Shown here piece after piece: positions 7,945-16,339 of a stretch of DNA of 64,000 nt (the stretch's first letter is position 1; every line of letters starts with the position of its first letter). The notes beneath the pieces are model-generated. The model saw only the letters and a list, made by a program, of their open reading frames with translations, had not been told where the DNA came from and did not search any database. A program made the translations under genes and the position numbers. The stretch comes from Mycolicibacterium austroafricanum (GTDB lineage Bacteria; Actinomycetota; Actinomycetes; Mycobacteriales; Mycobacteriaceae): the NCBI RefSeq assembly GCF_000612725.1, contig NZ_HG964454.1, forward strand, positions 618,026-682,025, given 5' to 3'.

Positions 7945-8679
7945 ATGGCACTGGCATCAATCATCGCGATCACTCTGATGTGTATCGGGTGGAGCTTGTG
8001 GATTCGCCGCGTCACGTGGTCGTGCCGGTGGGAAGTCGCCGCGACACTGAACATCGCACTCCACGGCGCCGCCGTGTTGCTGATGTCGCCGCTGGCTTCC
8101 GAGACGCTGGGGCCTCTGCTTTATTCGCTGACCGGCAAGTGGAACCTCGAGGACTATCTCGGCCACGATTGCTACATCGTGGCCGCCTCGGCCGTGGTCT
8201 ACAACACCCTGGGCCGACTCGAACAGGACCACGCGTTGCAGCAACGGTTCCGTCAGCACATCGAGCGACCCGCGACGCTGTGCATCCCACTACTGCTGGC
8301 CGCCTTCTGGCTCGGCAACGGTGCGTCGATCTACCGTCCTGATTTCTTCGACGTGCCCACCGACTTCTGGCTCAACCTGTACTGGCTGATGCTCTGCGGC
8401 ATGCTGATCTACCTGCTTCTCTACTGCATCCGGGCGCTGCTGATCCTGCGCACCGACCCACGGTCGCGCCAGGTCGCCAACGTCTACCTCTTCGCGTCCG
8501 CGATGGGCATCGGCGCATGCGTGGTGCGGATCACGACCGCGCTGACCCCGCAGCTACAGACCGTCCAGGGCACCACCCTGGTGTGGGTGTTCGCCTGCGC
8601 CTGCGGGGCCGGGTTCGCGCTGACCTCGGCGCACTCGTGGCGGAACAAGACGCGGTGGTTCACCCGCGCGAACACATAG
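7945..8679 (+). CDS. Polytopic membrane protein of unknown function
   Basis: A 244-aa protein with about seven hydrophobic segments (around residues 3-20, 32-50, 72-88, 107-123, 140-168, 180-200 and 206-228) and short polar loops. It ends in a basic tail (SWRNKTRWFTRANT). The layout recalls the membrane part of the MAB_1171c-like putative transporters that sit next to XRE regulators in actinobacteria, but those are longer and have a cytoplasmic C-terminal domain missing here; this resemblance is from memory. It probably forms an operon with the HTH gene upstream. Confidence 0.7.
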   Translation: MALASIIAITLMCIGWSLWIRRVTWSCRWEVAATLNIALHGAAVLLMSPLASETLGPLLYSLTGKWNLEDYLGHDCYIVAASAVVYNTLGRLEQDHALQQRFRQHIERPATLCIPLLLAAFWLGNGASIYRPDFFDVPTDFWLNLYWLMLCGMLIYLLLYCIRALLILRTDPRSRQVANVYLFASAMGIGACVVRITTALTPQLQTVQGTTLVWVFACACGAGFALTSAHSWRNKTRWFTRANT

Positions 8680-8700
8680 CCGTGTGGTCGGGGAGTTCCG

Positions 8701-9993
8701 TCAGACCGCCGTCGCGGTGAGATCGGTGAAGGGCGCCCCGTACTCGCGCACCGGGCGATAACCGTTCCTGCGGGCCGCTGCGGCGCCGCGTCGGATCAAT
8801 GCCGCGGTGGCGACGAAACCGGCCTGATCGCTGAGGACGAGCGGGGTGAGCAACCGGTTGTGCACATATCCGAAGGACAGGCCGCTCCGCGGGTCCGCCC
8901 AGCCCAGAGAGCCGCCGAGGCCCACGTGACCGAAACCGGGAAGCACCCCGGGGAACGGCAGACCGTGATAGCCGAGATGGAACGACAGCGGCATGACCAT
9001 GCTGTGGTCCGGCCGCAGGCTGGGCCTTCCGATCAAGGCTGCCGCCGTCTCCCCGGACAGGTACTGGGTTCCGTCGATGCGCCCACCGTTGGCGATCGCT
9101 CCGTACATGCGGGCCAGCGCCCGGGCGGTCGCCACGCCGTTTGCCGCCGGGATCTCACCGTCGAGCAGCGGGGTGTCGCCCTGTACGAGGGCCTTCACAC
9201 CGGGCAGGTAGATCGCACCGAAGCCCGCCGAAAACGGGAGTGCGGCGATCCGGGGCGCCACCAGGTTGAATACCGGGTTCTGCAGCCGGGTCTGCGGGCC
9301 GATGATCTGCGCGGCCTCCGTCGGTGCCTGCACCGGCGGCCGGCCGAGATGCAGCCCATCGGTGTTCAGCGGCGCGGCCACCTCGGTGCGGATCAGTTCG
9401 CGCATACCCTTGCCGGTTATCGAGCGGGCGAGGCCGGACAGCAGCCAGCCGAAGGTCAGCGCGTGGTAGGCGGGCTTGCCGTACAACCAGCTCCTCGGCG
9501 CCGCGGCCAGCCTCTGCTCCATCACCGCATGGTCGAGCAGGTCGGCCTTGCCGGCGCCGTTGAGCTGAGACAACCCCGCCCGGTGCCGCAAGGCGTCCCG
9601 GACGGTGATCGCCGACTTGCCGTTGGCGCCGAATTCGCGCCAGTATTCCGCCACCGGGGCGTCGTAATCGACCAGCCCGCGGTCGTGCAACCGGTGGATG
9701 ACCGTCGCGGTGACCCCCTTGGTCGCGGAGAACACCATGGGACCGGTGTCGGCGGTCCACCGCCGGGTACCTCTGCGGTCGGCCCAGCCGGTCCAGACAT
9801 CGACGACGGGCTCACCGTCGAGGTACACCGCAAGGGCTCCACCGCCGAGTCGACGCGACGGGAACATCTGCGCGAAGGCCCGCACCGCGAGGGTGAAATT
9901 CGGATCGGCAGCGCCCTGTACGCCACGGGGCAGCGCTGCACCGTGCCCGTGTGAGAGCGCCACATCGCGCTCCGGGTTGTTGACGCCCGTCAC
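8701..9993 (-). CDS. lipL: Beta-lactamase-fold serine esterase/hydrolase (LipL type)
   Basis: Class C beta-lactamase-like serine hydrolase of 430 aa, probably an esterase rather than a beta-lactamase. The SxxK nucleophile motif SATK is at residues 89-92, a Tyr motif candidate lies around LYGKPAYHA, and a C-terminal GLGGSLGWADP stretch fits the HGG/KTG-equivalent region of esterase family VIII. There is no clear signal peptide. It starts at a GTG at 9993. Gene order after meaB matches lipL (Rv1497) of M. tuberculosis. Confidence 0.85.
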   Translation of the reverse strand: MTGVNNPERDVALSHGHGAALPRGVQGAADPNFTLAVRAFAQMFPSRRLGGGALAVYLDGEPVVDVWTGWADRRGTRRWTADTGPMVFSATKGVTATVIHRLHDRGLVDYDAPVAEYWREFGANGKSAITVRDALRHRAGLSQLNGAGKADLLDHAVMEQRLAAAPRSWLYGKPAYHALTFGWLLSGLARSITGKGMRELIRTEVAAPLNTDGLHLGRPPVQAPTEAAQIIGPQTRLQNPVFNLVAPRIAALPFSAGFGAIYLPGVKALVQGDTPLLDGEIPAANGVATARALARMYGAIANGGRIDGTQYLSGETAAALIGRPSLRPDHSMVMPLSFHLGYHGLPFPGVLPGFGHVGLGGSLGWADPRSGLSFGYVHNRLLTPLVLSDQAGFVATAALIRRGAAAARRNGYRPVREYGAPFTDLTATAV

Positions 9994-10044
9994 ACATTGA
10001 ATTTAGCCGGTCCCGCGGCAAACTATCGCGGAGTTACCAATTCG

Positions 10045-11040
10045 TTAGCGGAGGCCCTCCGGCGGGTGCTCGGCCGCGTCGAGAATCTGCTGCGCAGCAA
10101 GCGCCGGCGTCAACAGTCCGTCGCGGACCCGACGCTCCACATCGGCGCGGATCGCACGAACGCCTGGGTGCGACAGCACGCGGTCGAGCACCGTGTCACG
10201 CACCATCGACCAGGTCCACTCCACCTGCTGAGTGCGCCGCCGGGCGTCGAACTCACCGGCCTCGGTGAGTACCTCACGGTGCTTGAGGACGGTCTCCCAG
10301 AGTTCGGCGAGACCATCGCCGGTCAGCGCGCTCATCGTCAAAACTGGTGGACGCCAGAGGGTTTCACGTGGGTAGATCAACCTGATGGCGCCGGCGAGCT
10401 CCCTGGCGGCGGCCTTGGCCTCGACCGCGTGCTCACCGTCGGCCTTGTTGACCACCACGATGTCGGCCAACTCGAGGACGCCCTTCTTGATGCCCTGAAG
10501 TTGATCGCCGGTGCGGGCCAGGGTCAGAAACACGAAGGTGTCGACCATGTTGGCAACCGTCACCTCGGACTGCCCGACGCCGACGGTCTCCACCAGGACC
10601 ACGTCGTAGCCGGCGGCCTCCAGCAACACGATCGTCTCCCGCGTCGCCTTGGCCACGCCGCCCAGGGTGCCCGAGGTCGGCGACGGTCGGATGTAGGCGT
10701 CGGGATGCACGGCCAGTTTGGCCATGCGCGTCTTGTCGCCCAGGATCGAACCCCCGGTGCGCGTCGACGACGGATCGACCGCCAGCACCGCCACCCGATG
10801 TCCCCGCTCGATCAGGTGCATCCCGAGCGCCTCGATGGTCGTCGACTTGCCCACACCGGGTACCCCGGTGATGCCCACGTGGACGGCGCTGCCGGCTTCC
10901 GGCGTGAGTTCCAGCAGCAGTTCCTGGGCCTTCTGCCGATGGTCGGGACGAGTCGACTCGACCAGTGTGATCGCCCTCGCCAGCGCCGAGCGGTCACCAC
11001 TGCGGAGAGCGGTCGCGAGTTCCTGGACCGGCTGGCTCAT
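10045..11040 (-). CDS. meaB: Methylmalonyl-CoA mutase-associated GTPase MeaB
   Basis: G3E-family P-loop GTPase (331 aa) that gates adenosylcobalamin loading and protects methylmalonyl-CoA mutase. The Walker A GVPGVGKST lies at residues 59-67, followed by LAVDPSSTRTGGSILGDKTRM, the switch ETVGVGQSE and the base-recognition NKAD. Older annotations call it ArgK (lysine/arginine/ornithine transport kinase). Its ATG directly abuts the mutB stop (TAG then ATG with no gap), so the operon is mutA-mutB-meaB. Confidence 0.94.
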   Translation of the reverse strand: MSQPVQELATALRSGDRSALARAITLVESTRPDHRQKAQELLLELTPEAGSAVHVGITGVPGVGKSTTIEALGMHLIERGHRVAVLAVDPSSTRTGGSILGDKTRMAKLAVHPDAYIRPSPTSGTLGGVAKATRETIVLLEAAGYDVVLVETVGVGQSEVTVANMVDTFVFLTLARTGDQLQGIKKGVLELADIVVVNKADGEHAVEAKAAARELAGAIRLIYPRETLWRPPVLTMSALTGDGLAELWETVLKHREVLTEAGEFDARRRTQQVEWTWSMVRDTVLDRVLSHPGVRAIRADVERRVRDGLLTPALAAQQILDAAEHPPEGLR

Positions 11041-13296
11041 CTAGCTCAACGTGTAACCGAGTCGTTCGGCCAGCTTGTTCAGCAGCCCGATCGCGGCGTC
11101 GGCGATGACCGTTCCCGGCGGGAAGATCGCGGTCGCCCCTGCCGCGTACAACTCGTCGAAATCGCCGGGCGGAATCACCCCGCCGACCACGATCATGATG
11201 TCGGGCCTGCCCACCTCGGCCAGCGCGTCGCGCAGCGCGGGCACCAGCGTCAGGTGACCGGCCGCCAGCGAGGACACCCCGACGACGTGTACGTCGTTGT
11301 CGGCGGCCTGCCGCGCGACCTCCTCCGGCGTCGAGAACAGGGAGCCGACGTCGACATCGAAGCCGATGTCGGCGAACGCGGTCGCGATGACCTTCTGCCC
11401 CCGGTCGTGCCCGTCCTGACCCATTTTCGCGACCAGGATCCGTGGTCGGCGACCGTCGGCCTCGGCGAACTTCTCGACGAGTTCGGTCGCGCTGCTGACA
11501 TTGCCGGCCATGCCCACCTCGTCTCGGTACACCCCTGCGATGGTGCGGATCTCGGCCTGGTGCCTGCCGTAGACCTTCTCCAGCGCATCGGAGATCTCAC
11601 CGACGGTGGCCTTGGCGCGGGCCGCGTCGATCGCAAGGGCCAGCAGGTTGTTGCCCAGCCCGTCCTCCCCTGCCGCACCGGAAGCCGCTGCCGCACGGGT
11701 CAACTCGGCCAGCGCCGCCTGGGTCGCCGCGTCATCCCGCTCACTACGCAGCCGCTCCAGCTTGGCGATCTGCTCGGCGCGCACCCGGCTGTTCTCGACC
11801 TTGAGCACCTCGATCTCGTGGTCCTCGTCGACCTGGTAGCGGTTCACGCCGATCACGGTCTGCTGACCGGAGTCGATCCGCGCCTGCGTGCGTGCGGCCG
11901 CCTCCTCGATGCGCAGCTTCGGGATGCCTGCGTCGATGGCCTGCGCCATGCCGCCGTATTCGGCGATCTCGGCGATGTGCGCCCGCGCCTTCTCGGCGAG
12001 CTGATAGGTCAGCGACTCCACGTAGTACGAACCGGCCCACGGATCGATCGGCCGCGTCGTTCCCGACTCCTGCTGCAGCAGCAGCTGGGTGTTGCGGGCG
12101 ATGCGCGCCGAGAAATCGGTGGGCAGCGCCAGCGCCTCGTCGAGGGCGTTGGTGTGCAGCGACTGGGTGTGCCCCTGGGTGGCGGCCATCGCCTCCACGC
12201 AGGTGCGCGCCACGTTGTTGAATGCGTCCTGGGCGGTCAGCGACCAGCCGGAGGTCTGCGAATGGGTGCGCAGCGAAAGCGATTTCGCGCTCTTCGGTTC
12301 GAACTGTGACACCAACTCGCTCCACAGCAGCCGGCCCGCGCGCAGTTTGGCGACCTCCATGAAGAAGTTCATCCCGATGCCCCAGAAGAACGACAGCCGC
12401 GGCGCGAACTTGTCGATGTCCAGGCCGGCATCCAGGCCCGCCTTGATGTACTCGACCCCGTCGGCCAGCGTGTAGCCCAACTCCAGATCGGCGGTGGCCC
12501 CGGCCTCCTGGATGTGGTAGCCGGAGATCGAGATGCTGTTGAACTTCGGCATCTTCGCGCTGGTGTAGCCGAAGATGTCGGAGATGATCCGCATCGACGG
12601 CTTCGGCGGATAGATGTAGGTGTTGCGGACCATGAACTCTTTGAGGATGTCGTTCTGAATGGTCCCGGCGAGCTTCTCCGGCGGCACGCCCTGTTCCTCG
12701 GCGGCCACCACGTACAGCGCGAGGATCGGCAGCACCGCGCCGTTCATCGTCATCGACACCGACACCGACGAAAGGTCGATGCCGTCGAAGAGCTGGCGCA
12801 TGTCCAGGATGGAGTCGATCGCCACGCCGGCCATGCCGACGTCGCCGGCCACCCTCGGGTGGTCGGAGTCATAGCCTCGGTGGGTGGCCAGGTCGAACGC
12901 CACCGACAGACCCTTCTGCCCCGCGGCCAGGTTGCGCCGGTAGAACGCATTGGACTCTGCGGCCGTCGAGAAACCGGCGTACTGCCGGATGGTCCACGGC
13001 TGGTTGACGTACATCGTCGGATAGGGGCCGCGCACGAACGGCGGTTCGCCGGGCAGGCTGTCCAGCGGGTACCCCGCCGCGACGATCGCGTCGCGGTCGG
13101 CGCCGATGTAGACCGGCTTGACGTCGATGCCCTCGGGCGTGGCCCAGTCGAGCTGGTCGGTCGTGTAACCGTGAGCGGCCGCAGCCGCGGACACCTGCGC
13201 GGTGACATCGGAGGAGGTCGGCGCCGCCGCCGCTGTGTCGCCGTGCAGCGGGACGTCGGCGAAGCTGTCGATCTTCACCGGTTCAATGGCGGTCAT
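11041..13296 (-). CDS. mutB: Methylmalonyl-CoA mutase large (catalytic) subunit
   Basis: Interconverts methylmalonyl-CoA and succinyl-CoA using adenosylcobalamin, the route by which propionyl-CoA enters the TCA cycle. The 751-aa product has the TIM-barrel substrate domain (MYVNQPWTIRQYAGFSTAAE, RISDIFGYTSAKMP-like stretches) and a C-terminal B12-binding domain with the DxHxxG lower-ligand motif (GQDGHDRGQKV) near residue 635. One base separates it from mutA and none from meaB. Confidence 0.96.
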   Translation of the reverse strand: MTAIEPVKIDSFADVPLHGDTAAAAPTSSDVTAQVSAAAAAHGYTTDQLDWATPEGIDVKPVYIGADRDAIVAAGYPLDSLPGEPPFVRGPYPTMYVNQPWTIRQYAGFSTAAESNAFYRRNLAAGQKGLSVAFDLATHRGYDSDHPRVAGDVGMAGVAIDSILDMRQLFDGIDLSSVSVSMTMNGAVLPILALYVVAAEEQGVPPEKLAGTIQNDILKEFMVRNTYIYPPKPSMRIISDIFGYTSAKMPKFNSISISGYHIQEAGATADLELGYTLADGVEYIKAGLDAGLDIDKFAPRLSFFWGIGMNFFMEVAKLRAGRLLWSELVSQFEPKSAKSLSLRTHSQTSGWSLTAQDAFNNVARTCVEAMAATQGHTQSLHTNALDEALALPTDFSARIARNTQLLLQQESGTTRPIDPWAGSYYVESLTYQLAEKARAHIAEIAEYGGMAQAIDAGIPKLRIEEAAARTQARIDSGQQTVIGVNRYQVDEDHEIEVLKVENSRVRAEQIAKLERLRSERDDAATQAALAELTRAAAASGAAGEDGLGNNLLALAIDAARAKATVGEISDALEKVYGRHQAEIRTIAGVYRDEVGMAGNVSSATELVEKFAEADGRRPRILVAKMGQDGHDRGQKVIATAFADIGFDVDVGSLFSTPEEVARQAADNDVHVVGVSSLAAGHLTLVPALRDALAEVGRPDIMIVVGGVIPPGDFDELYAAGATAIFPPGTVIADAAIGLLNKLAERLGYTLS

Positions 13297-13297
13297 G

Positions 13298-15178
13298 TCA
13301 TGCCCCCAATCGGGTCAGCAGGTCCGACAGCGCGCTCACCGCGTCGATCTTCGCGGTGAGGTATCCGTCCGGTTTCGAATCAGCTTCTGCGACGGCCTTC
13401 TCCGGCCCCGCCAACAGGATGTGACGCACCCCGGCCGCCCGCGCGGCCTCGACAACACCCGAAACCTCGTCGGCGTACCGGGCGTCGGTCCCGCAGATCA
13501 CGGCGATCTCAGTGGCACCGGACTCGGCGACCGCGGCGGCCACACCGGCGACGTCCAGGGGACCCGGGTTGACAGCCTCGATCCCGCCCGAGGCGAGCAG
13601 GTTCGCAGTGAAGGTGGTCCGGATGTTGTGCTCGGCGAGCGGGCCGAGCGGCAACAGCAACGTCTTGGGCCGGGCCCCTGTCTTCTCCAGATAGACGTCC
13701 GAACGGTTGCGCAACGCTTCGAAAGCCGCCGCGTACCGCCGCACCTGGGGCAGCGGATCACCCTGCGGCAGCGGCACTTCCCCGAGGTTCGGGAACTCGT
13801 TGACACCCGTGACAGACGTGCGCCGGTGCGCGACGTCGTCGGCGCGCCGGGCTGCGACCTCGGCGATCCCGGCGCTGATGTGCTCACGCGCGGCGACGAA
13901 TCCGCCGTGGGCCTCGATCTCCTGGAACTTCTGCCACGCCTGCCCGGCGAGTTGACCGGTGAGGTCCTCGATGAACCAGGACCCGCCCGACGGGTCGAGC
14001 ACCCGACCGAGATGGGATTCCTCGAGCAGCAGCAACTGGGTGTTGCGGGCAATGCGCCGCGCGAAACTGCGTGCGGTACCGGGGAATCCGCCGTCGATCG
14101 CGACGTCGAACGGATGCACCAGGAGGGTGTCGGCTCCTCCGACACCTGCCGCGAACGCCGCGACGGTGGTCCGAAGCATGTTCACCCAGGGGTCGCGCGC
14201 CGTCATCATCGGCAGCGAGGTCGTCGCGTGCAGCGTGGCCGCCCCGGCCGCCGGTTCACCGACCACCTCGGCCACCCGGGCCCAGAGCCGGCGCGCAGCA
14301 CGAAGTTTGGCGATCGTCATGAACTGGTCATCGTCGGCAGCGAAGCGGAAGCTGATCTGTCTGAGCGTGTCGGCCGTCGACAGCCCCGCATCGGTGAGCA
14401 GTCGCAGGTAGGCGACGCCGGCGGCGACGGCGGCGCCGAGCTCCCAGGACGCGCTCGCGCCCAGATTGTGGAATGTCGGGCCGTCCACCGTGATCGTCCG
14501 CACGTGGCCGTCGTACGCGACGGCGTCTTCGGCAGTCGCGACCACGTCGGCGAACTCGGGCGCCGGACGGCCCGCCATCGCAGCGGTGAGCGGATCGGCG
14601 CCGAGGTCGATCGACAGCCGTGAGCGCTGATCGCCGTCGAGACCGGTCAGCATCGCCAGCAGCGCGTCGGCGGCCGCGCGGTGGGCCGAGCCGTCCCCGG
14701 CGGTGTCCACGACCACCGGCACGAGGTCCAGGTAGACCCCGTCGAGCAGGCGCCCGAGATCACCGGGTGCGACCGCCCCCGCCTCGTCGCCGACGCGCAG
14801 CACCAGCGCGCTGACGCCCTCGGTCAGGCCCACGAGGATCGCGCCGTTGGCCTCGGCGACAGATCCCGCCTCGGCGGGGAACGCCTCGGCGACCTTCCAG
14901 CCGGACTTCACGTCCCGCAGCGCATCACCGCCGCGCACGAACGGCCACCGGCCGGGCAGCGCCGGCTCGGCAAGCTCGTCGGCGCCGGTGTAGAGCGGCC
15001 TGATCGGGAAACCGTCGTAGGTCGCCGAATCGAGCAGTCGCTCGGGCTCGGAGGGCAGGTCGGCGGGATCGCGCTTCAAGGACTTCGCCAGAACGCCCGC
15101 CACAGCGGAGCGCCATCGGTCCAGATCGGAGTCGATTACTCCTCCGGCAGAGCCGGCGCTGGGTTTCGGCACAGCCAT
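13298..15178 (-). CDS. mutA: Methylmalonyl-CoA mutase small subunit
   Basis: A 626-aa partner of MutB, homologous along its length but catalytically silent. It has the barrel-like part (ITVDGPTFHNLGAS, RNTQLLLLEESHLGRVLDPSGGSW) and a degenerate C-terminal cobalamin-domain fold lacking DxHxxG. It begins the mutA-mutB-meaB operon at ATG 15178 and is divergent from the TVP38-type gene. I found no cobalamin riboswitch in the short upstream gap. Confidence 0.93.
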   Translation of the reverse strand: MAVPKPSAGSAGGVIDSDLDRWRSAVAGVLAKSLKRDPADLPSEPERLLDSATYDGFPIRPLYTGADELAEPALPGRWPFVRGGDALRDVKSGWKVAEAFPAEAGSVAEANGAILVGLTEGVSALVLRVGDEAGAVAPGDLGRLLDGVYLDLVPVVVDTAGDGSAHRAAADALLAMLTGLDGDQRSRLSIDLGADPLTAAMAGRPAPEFADVVATAEDAVAYDGHVRTITVDGPTFHNLGASASWELGAAVAAGVAYLRLLTDAGLSTADTLRQISFRFAADDDQFMTIAKLRAARRLWARVAEVVGEPAAGAATLHATTSLPMMTARDPWVNMLRTTVAAFAAGVGGADTLLVHPFDVAIDGGFPGTARSFARRIARNTQLLLLEESHLGRVLDPSGGSWFIEDLTGQLAGQAWQKFQEIEAHGGFVAAREHISAGIAEVAARRADDVAHRRTSVTGVNEFPNLGEVPLPQGDPLPQVRRYAAAFEALRNRSDVYLEKTGARPKTLLLPLGPLAEHNIRTTFTANLLASGGIEAVNPGPLDVAGVAAAVAESGATEIAVICGTDARYADEVSGVVEAARAAGVRHILLAGPEKAVAEADSKPDGYLTAKIDAVSALSDLLTRLGA

Positions 15179-15276
15179 CAGGCTAAATGATGGCCGTCAC
15201 ACCATTGAGCGCTGGTGGCCGACTCAACGGCGTGACGATCCAGCCCGTTCGCCACGGCCCCGTACCCTTGGTAATC

Positions 15277-15990
15277 GTGAAATCCGTAGTCAGCGCGCTT
15301 CGTACCGTGGGCGCCGCGGTCGTCGCCACGCTGAAGACGGCTCCCCGGGGCAGGCTCGCCGCCACTCTGACGGCCATTGTGATTCTCGTCGCAGTTGCGC
15401 TGCTGGTGCCGTTGCCGACCGCTCTGCAACTTCGGGACTGGGCCACCTCGGTGGGTTCATGGTTCCCGTTGGCCTTCTTCGCCGCCCACGTCGTGGTGAC
15501 GGTGTTCCCGTTCCCGCGCACCGCATTCACGTTGGCTGCGGGTCTGCTGTTCGGTCCGGTGCTCGGCATCCCGATCGCGGTGGCCGCGAGCACCGTCAGC
15601 GCGGTCGTCGCGCTGCTGCTGGTCCGCGTGGCGGGGTGGCAGGTGAGCCGGCTGGTCGTCCATCCCCGCGTCGACGCCGTCGACAAGCGCCTGCGTGAGC
15701 GCGGCTGGCCGGTGGTGCTCGCCACTCGGATGATCCCGGCGGTGCCGTTCTCGGTGCTGAACTATGCGGCGGGCGCTTCGTCGGTGCGCCTGATGCCGTA
15801 CACGCTGGCCACCGTGGTCGGCGTGCTCCCGGGCACGTCCGCCATCGTGATCCTCGGGGATGCGCTGACCGGTCGGGTCAGCCCGCTGCTTGTGCTGGTG
15901 TCCCTGTGCACTGCGGCGGTCGGGGTGGCGGGACTGATCTACGAGATCAGAACGCACCGACGCAGTCAGACGCCCGTCACGACGGTGTGA
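15277..15990 (+). CDS. TVP38/TMEM64-family (DedA-like) membrane protein
   Basis: Polytopic inner-membrane protein of 237 aa. The family core is clear: FPFPRTAFTLAAGLLFGPVLG, then LRERGWPVVLATRMIPAVPFSVLNYAAGASSVR and a GVLPGTSAIVILGDA stretch. Bacterial relatives are thought to act in lipid scrambling or small-molecule transport, but the substrate here is unknown. I chose GTG 15277, which gives an N-terminus the length of the M. tuberculosis Rv1491c protein and has TACCCT 8 nt upstream; an ATG at 15187 would add 30 residues. Its 3' end overlaps the convergent DoxX-like gene by 14 bp. Confidence 0.83.
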   Translation: MKSVVSALRTVGAAVVATLKTAPRGRLAATLTAIVILVAVALLVPLPTALQLRDWATSVGSWFPLAFFAAHVVVTVFPFPRTAFTLAAGLLFGPVLGIPIAVAASTVSAVVALLLVRVAGWQVSRLVVHPRVDAVDKRLRERGWPVVLATRMIPAVPFSVLNYAAGASSVRLMPYTLATVVGVLPGTSAIVILGDALTGRVSPLLVLVSLCTAAVGVAGLIYEIRTHRRSQTPVTTV

Positions 15991-16339
15991 CGTCGGGTCC
16001 GCGCACCGTCATCGCACCGAACAGCGCGAGGAACGACGACGCCGCGACCAGGCTGGGACTCCAGTCCCTGGCCCTGACGTGGGAGCCCACCGCGAGCACG
16101 AAGTAGACCGTCAGCATGAACGTGGTGAACCGGGCCAGTGCGGGCCGGCGAAACACCGAGAGCAGTCCGACGGCGCTGGCCGCCTTGACGACAGGGATGA
16201 GCGGCCGTAGCTCCTCGGCCAGCCCGACGTCATCGAACGTCTTCTTGATCGGCGGGATCGGTCCGACACAGGCCGCGGCGTCGGCGGCCTGGACCGCCGC
16301 CAGCACGGCGTAGGTCCGTTTCGATGTCAGCACGCTCAT
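15977..16339 (-). CDS. DoxX-like small membrane protein
   Basis: A 120-aa protein with four hydrophobic segments in the DoxX-like arrangement: AVLAAVQAADAAACVG, the PPIKKTFDDVGL connector, VVKAASAVGLLSVFRRPALARFTTFMLTVYFVLAVGSHVRARD, and a last helix near SSFLALFGAM. The biochemical role is unknown. It overlaps the SPFH gene stop by 4 bp at its start (ATGA) and is probably co-transcribed with it. Confidence 0.75.
   Translation of the reverse strand: MSVLTSKRTYAVLAAVQAADAAACVGPIPPIKKTFDDVGLAEELRPLIPVVKAASAVGLLSVFRRPALARFTTFMLTVYFVLAVGSHVRARDWSPSLVAASSFLALFGAMTVRGPDVTPS

Noticed and set aside
9997..12309. 770-codon plus-strand frame opposite meaB and mutB
   Set aside because: Shadow of the mutB/meaB genes; no family features, whereas the minus strand encodes clear enzymes.
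15179..15276. Possible cobalamin riboswitch for the mutA operon
   Set aside because: The gap is too short and lacks the B12-box sequence.
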